Assembly: GCF_018362775.1 (NCBI RefSeq)
Contig: NZ_JAGYXY010000003.1
Location: forward strand, 344,846 to 408,845
Direction of reading: 5' to 3'
Length of the DNA: 64,000 nt
Source of the DNA: Alistipes montrealensis
GTDB taxonomy: Bacteria; Bacteroidota; Bacteroidia; Bacteroidales; Rikenellaceae
Shown here: piece after piece, positions 37,927 through 45,582 of the stretch
How positions within the stretch are numbered: position 1 is the stretch's first letter
How the letters are laid out: each line of letters begins with the position of its first letter
Translations under genes and position numbers: made by a program
Notes under the pieces: generated by a model
Database searches by the model: none
What the model was told of the DNA's origin: nothing
The model's input: the letters and a program-made list of their open reading frames with translations, nothing else

Positions 37927-39051
37927 ATGTCATTCACCAAGATAGACCACTACGAAAAAGAGTACGCAGACACGCACCACGACACAGCCCTCAACGTCAC
38001 ACAGGGCGTTGAAGATCAACCGATAATAAACCCTTACTTCAAGCGTCGCAAGAAGCAGGCGCTCTCTACCGGAGAGTATGTCGCAGGCATACTCGCGGGC
38101 AATATCACCATCCTCTCGCAGGCCATCACGCTCGTCGAATCGAACAATCCCGAGCATTACGCGCAGGCGCAGGAGATCATCGAAGCCTGCCTGCCCCACG
38201 CCGGAAAATCGGTCCGCATCGGCATCACGGGCGTCCCGGGAGCCGGCAAGTCGACCTTTATCGAAGCCATCGGCAATATGGTCGTTTCATTGCGGCACAA
38301 ACTGGCCGTGCTGGCCATCGACCCCTCGTCGGAGCGCAGCGGCGGATCGATCCTCGGCGACAAAACCCGCATGGAGAGCATCTGCAACAACCCCTCCGTC
38401 TTCGTGCGGCCCTCGCCCTCGGCGGGATCGCTGGGCGGCGTAGCCCGCAAGACGCGCGAGACGATCGTACTGTGCGAGGCCGCCGGATTCGACGTGGTAT
38501 TCATCGAGACGGTCGGCGTCGGGCAGTCGGAAACAGCCGTGCATTCGATGGTCGACCTCTTCATGCTGTTGCAGATTTCCGGCGCAGGCGACGAGCTGCA
38601 AGGCATCAAGCGCGGTATTATGGAGATGGCCGACCTGATGGTCATCACCAAGGCCGACGGCGAGAACATCCACAAGGCTGAACTGGCGCAGACGCAGTTT
38701 CAGGGCGCACTGAGGCTCTTCCCCATGCCCGAATCGGGCTGGCGGCCCAAGGTATACACCTCGTCGGCGGTGGCCAAAACAGGTTTGGAGGAGGTTTGGA
38801 AGGGAGTGGAGGAATATCTCGACCATATCCAGAAGAACGGCTATTTCCAGCACAACCGCAACCGCCAGAACAAATATTGGATGTACGAATCGATCAACGA
38901 GGTGCTGCGCAACAGTTTCTACCGAGACCCGGCCGTAGAGGCCCATATCGGGGAGTATGAAAAGCGCGTGCTGGAAGACAAAATCTCGTCGTTCATCGCC
39001 GCCAAGGAATTACTGGACATCTATTTCAAGGATACCCGGACACTCGAATAA
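37927..39051 (+). CDS. meaB: methylmalonyl-CoA mutase-associated GTPase MeaB
   Basis: 374 residues of the MeaB/ArgK G3E-type GTPase family, which guards B12 loading and repair of methylmalonyl-CoA mutase. Motifs: GVPGAGKST (about 101-109), the LAIDPSSERSGGSILGDKTRM segment including the base-specific region, FIETVGVGQSE, and ITKADG. Its client mutase (mutA/mutB) is not in this window. Fits functionally with mce-mmd 4 kb away. Confidence 0.95.
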   Translation: MSFTKIDHYEKEYADTHHDTALNVTQGVEDQPIINPYFKRRKKQALSTGEYVAGILAGNITILSQAITLVESNNPEHYAQAQEIIEACLPHAGKSVRIGITGVPGAGKSTFIEAIGNMVVSLRHKLAVLAIDPSSERSGGSILGDKTRMESICNNPSVFVRPSPSAGSLGGVARKTRETIVLCEAAGFDVVFIETVGVGQSETAVHSMVDLFMLLQISGAGDELQGIKRGIMEMADLMVITKADGENIHKAELAQTQFQGALRLFPMPESGWRPKVYTSSAVAKTGLEEVWKGVEEYLDHIQKNGYFQHNRNRQNKYWMYESINEVLRNSFYRDPAVEAHIGEYEKRVLEDKISSFIAAKELLDIYFKDTRTLE

Positions 39052-39068
39052 CGGCCCTAAAAACGAAG

Positions 39069-39102
39069 AACCCCGCCGCCCGAAAGGGAACGGCGGGGTT
39101 TT
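39069..39102 (+). terminator. terminator of meaB
   Basis: AACCCCGCCG / CGGCGGGGTT stem (39069-39078 with 39091-39100) and T4. Confidence 0.9.
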
Positions 39103-39213
39103 CTATGACGGGAGTCCGGAACCGACGGAAAACAGAGCACGCGCGACCGGACAATCAGCATACCGACCGTCCTCCCGCAATCTAAAACCCGGCGTTTTAC
39201 GCCGACAGGACGG

Positions 39214-39813
39214 TTATTTCAGTACCGGAAGGCGGAGTTTGAAAACTACGGCGACGATCCGGACCGCAATGACGCTTACGGCGGCGGCAATCTGGAGCGC
39301 GGCGCCCGAAAGCCCCAGCAGTTGGCATCCCCAGAAAACCACGCCGCCGAAAACACAGGCCAGGGCGTAGATTTCCTTGCGGAAGATCAGCGGTTCCTCG
39401 TTGATGAGGATATCACGCAGGACACCTCCGGCAGCGCCCGTGATCGTACCCATAACGACGGCCACCCACATCGGGAATCCCGCGGCGAGGGTCTTCTCGA
39501 TCCCCACGACGGTAAACAGGCCCAGGCCGACGGCGTCGAAGATATAAAACGTATTGTCGAGGCGGACGAGGTATTTGCGCAGGCCGATAACGATCGCCAG
39601 GGCGAAGGCCGTAACGACCAGGTAATCGCCGTTCAGCATCCAGAACGGCGTCAGGTCCAGCATGATGTCGCGCATCGTACCACCTCCTATCGCCGTAGTG
39701 ATTCCCACGACATAGGCCCCGAACCAGTCGAAGCGTTTCGCCGCAGCCAGCCGGATACCGCTGATGGCGAAGGCCAGCGTACCCACAATTTCGATAACAG
39801 AGAAAAAGGTCAT
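39214..39813 (-). CDS. TRIC-type cation channel family protein (YicG-like)
   Basis: 199 residues with seven hydrophobic helices in two inverted halves. Each half has the glycine-hinge motif: GGGTMRDIM (about 43-51) and AAGGVLRDIL (about 128-137). Prokaryotic TRIC proteins form trimeric monovalent cation channels. A TATCTTTG promoter element lies about 50 bases upstream. Confidence 0.9.
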   Translation of the reverse strand: MTFFSVIEIVGTLAFAISGIRLAAAKRFDWFGAYVVGITTAIGGGTMRDIMLDLTPFWMLNGDYLVVTAFALAIVIGLRKYLVRLDNTFYIFDAVGLGLFTVVGIEKTLAAGFPMWVAVVMGTITGAAGGVLRDILINEEPLIFRKEIYALACVFGGVVFWGCQLLGLSGAALQIAAAVSVIAVRIVAVVFKLRLPVLK

Positions 39814-39859
39814 AATCCGAATTTGTTACAGCCGGGAGTCCCCGTCTGAATTGGGACTG

Positions 39860-39867
39860 CAAAGATA
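39860..39867 (-). promoter_or_regulatory. -7 element for the TRIC gene
   Basis: Exact TATCTTTG on the minus strand, 47 bases before the start codon; no clear -33. Confidence 0.55.
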
Positions 39868-40000
39868 GGACAAATCTGCAAAAGAGAAAACACGCCGCAC
39901 GGAATACGGCAACGACTACCGGGAAAAATCGCACCGCCGTATCGTCACGGAAATATCCATGAACAATGCAGCGGTGCGACGTTACAAAACCGAAACCGGG

Positions 40001-41536
40001 TTATTCGGGCCAGGCGAACTCCAGCGTGCAGTCGAAGCTGTCGGAACCGTCGACGACCGAAACCTTCGTCGGGTAGCCCTCGGCGTCGAACTCATAGCGG
40101 AAATCGCGTCCGGCGTTCGACAGCAGGTGCTTCGTGCCCGGCCCCATCACCCCGGCCAGATAGCCGATGTAGCCAAAGCCCAGACCGTCGTCGTCGAAAT
40201 CGAAGCTGAAAACCTCCGGGGCCTCGAACGGAAGCATCAGTCCCGCGACGTTCTCCGTCGGGGAGTAGCGATATTCGACCTTGTTCCACGTATATTCCAG
40301 AATATCCTCCTGGTTGTATACCCCGTCGCCGTTCAAGTCGAAATCGGGAACCCCGTCGCCGTTAGGGTCCCAGTCGAAACGCTCCTTCACGTACTCTTTC
40401 ACCAGATCGCCGTCCGTCCATGTCGCCTGACAAAAGGCGACGAACTGCGCCCGGTCGTCGGTCAATTCGTAGAAACAGAGCCGTCCGGCGGAGTTATAAG
40501 CGAGATTGGCGGCCCCGAGGAACGTCTTGTTCTTCGTATCGGTGGCCGCAATGCGCACGGCGCGGCCCTAGGCGTCGAGGGTATAGACCGCCGTAACGGC
40601 CGCGTCGTAAACCCCGTCATCGTCCGTAAAACGTCCTTCGAGCGTCGCGGTCAGCTTGCCGGGGGCGTAGTCGAGGCGGCAGGCCGCAGTCTCGCCGTCG
40701 CCGCTGCCCTCGATCTTCGCCAGGCGGCCGTCCTGCCATGTGAAGCGGAACTCGACGGTTCCTTCGCCGGGGATCACGGCTTTCAGGCTTTTCAGCCGGC
40801 GCGCCGAAGGCAGGTCTTCGCTCACGGGGGAGGCGGTCATCTTGGAGACATGTGCGTTCCCGTTGGGGAAAACCACTGTTATTGCGGCGCTGCCCGCATG
40901 CAGTTCGTCGAATCGAATATTGCAAACCGAATTCTGTTCGCGATCCAGAAGCACCAAAGCCCTCAAATCCCCCAAAACGACGTAAGTTCCCGAGATCACG
41001 GGGACGGCGGGGGCCTGGGAGCGCACTTCGCTGCCGACCGGAACGAGCAGGAACGAGTCGGACATCAGGGTCAGCGATTCATAGGGGAAGCCGATAGTGC
41101 CTGTTTTATCGAAAACCCATGTTTTGCAGACGGCGGCCTGCAGGGCTTCGATCGTCGCGGGATATTCGGTCAACTCGGCCTCCTGCGTTACGGTGAGCGC
41201 GGCGCAGGTTTTGCCGCCGGCCTCGATACTGACGGTGGCCGCGTCGGGCTCGCGGTCCGTGGTGTTGGGATCGGCCGAGACGGTGAATTTGCCCGCGGCA
41301 GAGATGACTTTGCACCACGCCTTGTCCGACGAGGCTTTCCACGCCAGGTCGGAAGTGACGGTTACGGTGTAACTCTCGGTCGCGGCAGCCGAGAAGCGGA
41401 TGGGATTTTCACGCGACAGAAGTACCGCAGGAGCCTCATTCGGCGGCGTGGGGGGGGGTGTCGGCGGATCGCCGCCCTTGTCGCCGCAGGCGGTGAAGAG
41501 AAGCGGCAGGCTGAGAAGGAAAAGAATTCGTTTCAT
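40001..41536 (-). pseudogene. BACON-domain lipoprotein gene split by an in-frame TAG
   Basis: From ATG 41536 the frame encodes 322 residues and stops at TAG 40570-40568; the same frame continues at once (GRAVRIAATDTKNK) to the stop at 40001, so a single stop divides a product of about 511 residues. N-terminus is a lipoprotein signal (MKRILFLLSLPLLFTACGD, Cys17), then a Pro/Thr linker coded by a C9 tract, a BACON-like domain (about 30-115: SYTVTVTSDLAWKAS, CKV, ALTVTQEAE), a middle domain, and a C-terminal repetitive-strand part with EFRFTWQDGRL and DPNGDGVPDFD calcium-like motif, reminiscent of DUF4595 proteins. Probably a surface protein inactivated or truncated by the stop. Confidence 0.7.
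41450..41458 (+). repeat. homopolymer G9 (C9 on the coding strand)
   Basis: Nine G on the plus strand; on the minus strand it codes for the proline linker just after the lipobox of the BACON lipoprotein. In the present length the frame is open. Confidence 0.9.
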
Positions 41537-41561
41537 CGTAAATGGAGTTTGGTGTTTAGTA

Positions 41562-41569
41562 CAAAGATA
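41562..41569 (-). promoter_or_regulatory. -7 element for the BACON lipoprotein gene
   Basis: Exact TATCTTTG on the minus strand, 26 bases upstream of the start. Confidence 0.6.
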
Positions 41570-41589
41570 GCATAATTATTGAATCCGGA

Positions 41590-41751
41590 TCAGTCGCCCC
41601 ACATAAAAAAGAATCCGCCGGTCTTTTCCATGTAGACCGCATCGAAGGCAATGACATTCGACGCAGCGGTGTAGGGGTTTGGATAACGGTTGCCGAGTCC
41701 CTGCGGCCACCCGAACGAAAAAAAGGGAATGCGCTCCTGCGATGCAGGCAT
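41590..41751 (-). CDS. 53-residue open frame, possible 3' remnant of a larger gene
   Basis: Reads MPASQERIPFFSFGWPQG, then NRYPNPYTAASNV and ends GGFFFMWGD. Codon use and composition (aromatic, Gly/Pro/Asn-rich) look protein-like rather than random. No signal peptide, no ribosome-binding site that I recognise, and an in-frame stop lies six codons upstream. It begins right after the T run of the structured element at 41754-41910. It may be the 3' end of a gene whose front was lost, or a small gene controlled by that element. Not recognised. Confidence 0.3.
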   Translation of the reverse strand: MPASQERIPFFSFGWPQGLGNRYPNPYTAASNVIAFDAVYMEKTGGFFFMWGD

Positions 41752-41753
41752 AT

Positions 41754-41910
41754 AAAAAACGTGGGACTAAACCCTTTATTTGAGTGTGAGGTCTTAGGAT
41801 ACCCTGGTAGTCAAATAAAACAGTAAAGCCCACGCGTGATGCGCGAGCGATCTGCCCTATCCCCGACTACCATCTGAAAGTTCCTAAGTTTCACACAGCA
41901 GGAATAAAAG
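41754..41910 (-). ncRNA. putative structured RNA with two alternative folds and a T6 terminator
   Basis: AT-richer block. Fold A: three nested helices 41784-41789/41891-41896, 41793-41799/41882-41888 and 41806-41812/41865-41871 (6, 7 and 7 bp, all perfect), extended by 41775-41780/41903-41908. Fold B: 41760-41765/41829-41834 and 41775-41783/41811-41819 (6 and 9 bp, perfect). The folds share bases and exclude each other. On the minus strand fold B is followed at once by T6 (41759-41754), as in an intrinsic terminator, so an attenuator or small RNA read on the minus strand is suggested. 6S-like RNA is one possible identity. No clear promoter found. Confidence 0.4.
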
Positions 41911-42196
41911 CTGACGCTTCTTATATGTAGAGTCCGTCGCGGACGGACATGCGGACGATGTGTTTTCTAAACGATAGGCGGAGGTTTTAAGGTTATGCAG
42001 ACAAATTTAATGAAAAATTCCGAATATCAAAAGGACAGCCCGAAAACCATCCGCCCGAACGGGTGCGAAAAGATGCCCCGGCAGCAAAAATGCCTCGGAA
42101 CAAAGACGATACAAACAAGCGTTTCACACGGTGTAACGGTATAACGAACGCGGGCGGGGCAGAGCCGGGAGCGAACACCGAAACCGGAACGTGCGG
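41911..42196. other. intergenic region downstream of cobB
   Basis: Contains GTCCGT/ACGGAC hairpin (41932-41948) and otherwise no gene that I can support; short frames here have no protein-like composition. Confidence 0.5.
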
Positions 42197-42925
42197 TCAG
42201 GCCTCTTGGGCGTGGAGGCTTTCGGCAGTGACAGCGTACCGGGCACGCAGGCGGTCGGCCAGTTCGGGAACGCCCTCGGCGGCGCGTTTGCGGATCACTT
42301 CGAGCGGATTACGCACCCCCTTGATCGCCGGGCGGCCGGGATCGACCACGTAAACCGGAATGTCGGGACGCACGCAGCGCACCAGCGAGGCCGCCGGATA
42401 GACCGCCAGCGACGTGCCCACGACGACCAGGATGTCGGCTTCGGCAGCCAGAGCGGCGGCCCGGTCGAATTCGGGAACAGGTTCGCCGAAAAAGACGATG
42501 TGCGGGCGCAGCAGCGATCCGTCGGGCGCACGGTCGTTGAGCCGCTGTTCGACACCGTCGAACGGCACAATAAGCGACGGATCGGCCGTCGAACGCAGTT
42601 TGGTCAGTTCTCCGTGCAGGTGGAGGATATGCGTCGAACCTGCCCTTTCGTGGAGATTGTCGACATTTTGGGTGATGACCTGTACGTCGAAATCGCGTTC
42701 CAGGTCGGCAATGGCCAGGTGGGCCGCATTGGGCATGGCTTTGCGCATTTCGGCGCGCCGGTCGTTGTAGAAACGGATCACGCCCCGGCGGTTAAAACCG
42801 AGCGCTTCGGGGATACAAACCTCTTCGATCCTGTAATTTCCCCATGTTCCGTCAGAGTCACGGAACGTCGCCAAACCGCTGTCGGCGCTGACGCCAGCGC
42901 CGGAGAAGACAACGAGTTTTTTCAT
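42197..42925 (-). CDS. cobB: NAD-dependent protein deacylase (class III sirtuin, zinc-less)
   Basis: 242 residues. NAD-binding GAGVSADSG (9-17) and FRD, QNVDNLHERAG (86-96), catalytic His104 in HLHGEL. Tyr53 and Arg56 occupy the Y-x2-R positions that bind succinyl/malonyl groups in SIRT5-like enzymes, so deacylation of acidic acyl-lysines is likely. The usual two CxxC zinc pairs are absent; the region after HLHGEL has RSTADPSL and LLRPHIVFFGE instead, as in other zinc-less Bacteroidetes members. Divergent from gadB with 95 bases between starts. Confidence 0.9.
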   Translation of the reverse strand: MKKLVVFSGAGVSADSGLATFRDSDGTWGNYRIEEVCIPEALGFNRRGVIRFYNDRRAEMRKAMPNAAHLAIADLERDFDVQVITQNVDNLHERAGSTHILHLHGELTKLRSTADPSLIVPFDGVEQRLNDRAPDGSLLRPHIVFFGEPVPEFDRAAALAAEADILVVVGTSLAVYPAASLVRCVRPDIPVYVVDPGRPAIKGVRNPLEVIRKRAAEGVPELADRLRARYAVTAESLHAQEA

Positions 42926-43020
42926 AGTAAGATGTAGTTTCGCCGGGTAAAGATAACAAATTTATGGCATAGTTCATGCAAGATTCGGACGATGTAAACC
43001 AAATTAAATTTTTTTACACT

Positions 43021-44436
43021 ATGGATCAACAAAAACACACCACCGAAGACACCCTGACCGACATTTTCGGCTCGAAGGAGATGCGCTCGCCCGCCCCGAC
43101 GGAGTTCATTCCCAAAAACAAAACCGCGCCCGAAATCGCCTATCAGTTAGTCAAGGACGAGACCTATCCCCAGACCCAGCCGCGGCTGAACCTGGCTACG
43201 TTCGTGACTACCTACATGGACGATTATGCCACGCGTCTGATGAACGAGGCCATCAATATCAATTACATCGACGAGACGGAGTATCCGCGCGTTGCGGTGA
43301 TGTGCGGACGTTGCCTGAACATCGTTGCCAACATGTGGAACACGCCCGAAAAGGCCGAGTGGAAGACCGGCGCACTGGGCATCGGATCGTCCGAAGCCTG
43401 TATGCTGGGCGGCGTGGCCGCATGGCTGCGCTGGCGCAACCGCCGCAAGGCCGCAGGCAAACCCTTCGACAAACCGAACCTGGTGATGAGCACCGGATTC
43501 CAGGTCGTATGGGAGAAGTTCTGCCAGTTGTGGCAGATCGAGATGCGCACCGTGCCCCTGACGCTCGACAAACCGACGCTCGATATCGACGCGGCGCTGA
43601 AGGTCTGCGACGAGAACACCATCTGTATCGTGCCGATCGCCGGTGTGACGTGGACGGGCCTCGACGACGACATCGAAGGGCTGGACAAGGCGCTCGACGC
43701 CTACAACCAGAAGACCGGCTACGAAATTCCGATCCACGTCGACGCGGCTTCCGGCGGTTTCATCCTGCCGTTCCTGCGTCCCGAAAAGAAATGGGACTTC
43801 CGCCTCAAATGGGTGCTGTCGATCTCCACGTCGGGCCACAAATACGGCCTGGTGTACCCCGGTCTGGGATGGGTCGTATGGAAGGACAAGAAGTACCTGC
43901 CCGATGAAATGTCGTTCTCGGTCAACTACCTGGGCGCCAACATCACGCAGGTGGGCCTGAACTTCTCGCGTCCCGCGGCGCAGATCCTCGGCCAGTACTA
44001 CAACTTCATCCGCCTGGGATTCGAAGGTTACAAGGAGGTGCAGCAGAACTCGATGGACATCGCCAAGTACTGCCACCAAGAGATCGGCAAGATGCCGTGC
44101 TTCAAGAACTACGCCAAGGAGGTCGTCAACCCGCTGTTCATCTGGATGATGGATCCCGAGTACGACAAGAAAGCCAAGTGGACGCTGTTCGACCTGCAGG
44201 CCGCCCTGCAGCAGAGCGGCTGGATGGTTCCGGCGTACACCATGCCCAAGAACATCGACGATCTGATCGTCATGCGTATCGTGGTTCGCCAGGGTATGTC
44301 GCGCGACATGGCCGACATGCTGCTGGGCGACATCAAGAACGCCGTAGCCGAGTTCGAGAAACTCCAGTACCCCACTCCTTCGCGTATCAAGTACGAGAAC
44401 AAGGAGCACCAGAAGGGTAAGGTTTACACGCACTGA
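43021..44436 (+). CDS. gadB: glutamate decarboxylase
   Basis: 471 residues from ATG 43021 (MDQQKHTTEDTLTDIFGSK), preferred over an upstream in-frame ATG by comparison with E. coli GadB. PLP enzyme converting glutamate to GABA with uptake of a proton. PLP lysine is Lys274 in STSGHKYG; HVDAASGGF (239-247) binds cofactor; NTIGSSEA-like GIGSSEACMLGG at 120-131. The C-terminus ends in histidine, near the position of the pH-gating His465 of E. coli. Partner transporter gadC and glutaminase glsA are at 60.5-63.0 kb. Own terminator downstream. Confidence 0.97.
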   Translation: MDQQKHTTEDTLTDIFGSKEMRSPAPTEFIPKNKTAPEIAYQLVKDETYPQTQPRLNLATFVTTYMDDYATRLMNEAININYIDETEYPRVAVMCGRCLNIVANMWNTPEKAEWKTGALGIGSSEACMLGGVAAWLRWRNRRKAAGKPFDKPNLVMSTGFQVVWEKFCQLWQIEMRTVPLTLDKPTLDIDAALKVCDENTICIVPIAGVTWTGLDDDIEGLDKALDAYNQKTGYEIPIHVDAASGGFILPFLRPEKKWDFRLKWVLSISTSGHKYGLVYPGLGWVVWKDKKYLPDEMSFSVNYLGANITQVGLNFSRPAAQILGQYYNFIRLGFEGYKEVQQNSMDIAKYCHQEIGKMPCFKNYAKEVVNPLFIWMMDPEYDKKAKWTLFDLQAALQQSGWMVPAYTMPKNIDDLIVMRIVVRQGMSRDMADMLLGDIKNAVAEFEKLQYPTPSRIKYENKEHQKGKVYTH

Positions 44437-44572
44437 TAGACCCGCCGCCCCTTTCGGCGGCAAACGACAGCTCTGCTGCCCCGAAGGACGTTTTCCCGCG
44501 GCCGGTAACGGCTGACCGAACATTCAGGGACCTTCCCCGCGACACGCGCCCTCTCCGGGCGGCAGAACACCG

Positions 44573-44612
44573 GACGGCTCCCGCTTCACCCCGAAGCGGA
44601 GCCGTCTTTTTT
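44573..44612 (+). terminator. gadB terminator
   Basis: GACGGCTCcCGCTTC / GAAGCGGAGCCGTC (44573-44587 with 44593-44606), one bulged C, then T6. Confidence 0.92.
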
Positions 44613-44763
44613 GTGTCCCGCCAAAATATCCGCCGCCGAAGCGGTTTTTTTCCAGCCCGCGGAACCGGAACCGGGCAACAACCGCTTTCCACCTCCGAAA
44701 CCCATCCCACGGGCAGGTGGCGAACGCTGCTGCCAAACAGGACAATATACCTGTACACCGGAA

Positions 44764-44795
44764 CTTGTCCGGACCGGAAAAAATACCTATCTTTC
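44764..44795 (+). promoter_or_regulatory. promoter candidate of the steroid-reductase operon
   Basis: CTTG (44764-44767), 20 bases, TATCTTTC (44788-44795), each one mismatch from consensus, 22 bases before the first start codon. Confidence 0.55.
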
Positions 44796-44817
44796 GTCCG
44801 TTTTATCCCCATCGACT

Positions 44818-45579
44818 ATGAAAGAGAATTTCGACCTGTTCCTGATCGTCATGGCCCTGCTCGCCGCCGTGGTTTATGCCGCACTGCACTTCTTCGAAGC
44901 GGGCTACGGCTACCTTTTCGACCGCCGCTACGGGCCTCCCGTGCCCAACCGCCTGGGCTGGATGCTGATGGAATCCCCGGTTTTCGTGCTGATGTGCCTG
45001 CTGTGGGCTTCGTCCGAGAGGATGTGGCAGGCCGGGCCGCTGGCGCTGTTCATCCTTTTCCAGTCGCACTACCTCCAGCGGGCCTTCATCTTCCCGCTGC
45101 TGATCCGCGGCAAAGGCAAAATGCCCCTCGGAATCGTGCTGATGGGCATGGTATTCAACACGCTTAACGCCCTGATGCAGGGCGGCTGGATTTTCTACGT
45201 CTCGCCCTCAGGCTATTACGACGACTGGTTCGCACAACCCTACATCTACATCGGCGGGGCGCTGTTCCTGGCCGGAATGGCCGTAAACCTCCATTCGGAC
45301 CACATCATCCGCAACCTGCGCCGTCCGGGCGACACGCGCCACTACATACCCCGCGGCGGAATGTTCCGCTACGTCTCGTCGGCCAACTACTTCGGCGAAC
45401 TGCTGGAGTGGACGGGCTTCGCCGTGGCCTCGTGGTCGTGGGCGGGCGCCGTGTTCGCCTGGTGGACCTTCGCCAACCTCGCGCCCCGCGCCGCATCGCT
45501 GCGCAGGCGCTACGAGCAGGAGTTCGGCGAGGAGTTTTCGCGACTCGGGCGCAAACGTATCATTCCTTTTATTTATTAA
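44818..45579 (+). CDS. steroid 5-alpha-reductase family membrane enzyme
   Basis: 253 residues, the same size as human SRD5A1/2. Six or seven hydrophobic helices. The C-terminal third carries the family signature almost unchanged: NLHSDHIIRNLR, PRGGMFRYV, NYFGELLEWTGFA, WWTFANL and a final RKRIIPFIY, which follow the order seen in SRD5A1 (NVHSDHILRNLR, PRGGLFEYV, NYFGEIMEWCGYA, IIPFLF; from memory). These form the NADPH and steroid site. Predicted to reduce the delta4 bond of 3-oxo steroids or 3-oxo bile acids to 5-alpha products. ATG 44818 fits the helix start; longer upstream frame runs through the terminator. Three bases before the OYE gene. Confidence 0.85.
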   Translation: MKENFDLFLIVMALLAAVVYAALHFFEAGYGYLFDRRYGPPVPNRLGWMLMESPVFVLMCLLWASSERMWQAGPLALFILFQSHYLQRAFIFPLLIRGKGKMPLGIVLMGMVFNTLNALMQGGWIFYVSPSGYYDDWFAQPYIYIGGALFLAGMAVNLHSDHIIRNLRRPGDTRHYIPRGGMFRYVSSANYFGELLEWTGFAVASWSWAGAVFAWWTFANLAPRAASLRRRYEQEFGEEFSRLGRKRIIPFIY

Positions 45580-45582
45580 CCC

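Larger units (their letters stand above)
44437..44817. other. intergenic region gadB / steroid operon
   Basis: Holds a small GC hairpin (44442-44460), the strong gadB terminator and the promoter candidate of the next operon. No gene seen. Confidence 0.6.

Noticed and set aside
41798..41812. fragment of a 16S rRNA gene
   Set aside because: Identity is limited to about 15 bases and flanks do not follow rRNA; kept only as an observation within the structured element.
41576..42196. insertion sequence in the gene-poor gap
   Set aside because: No transposase fragment, terminal inverted repeats or target duplication could be found by eye.
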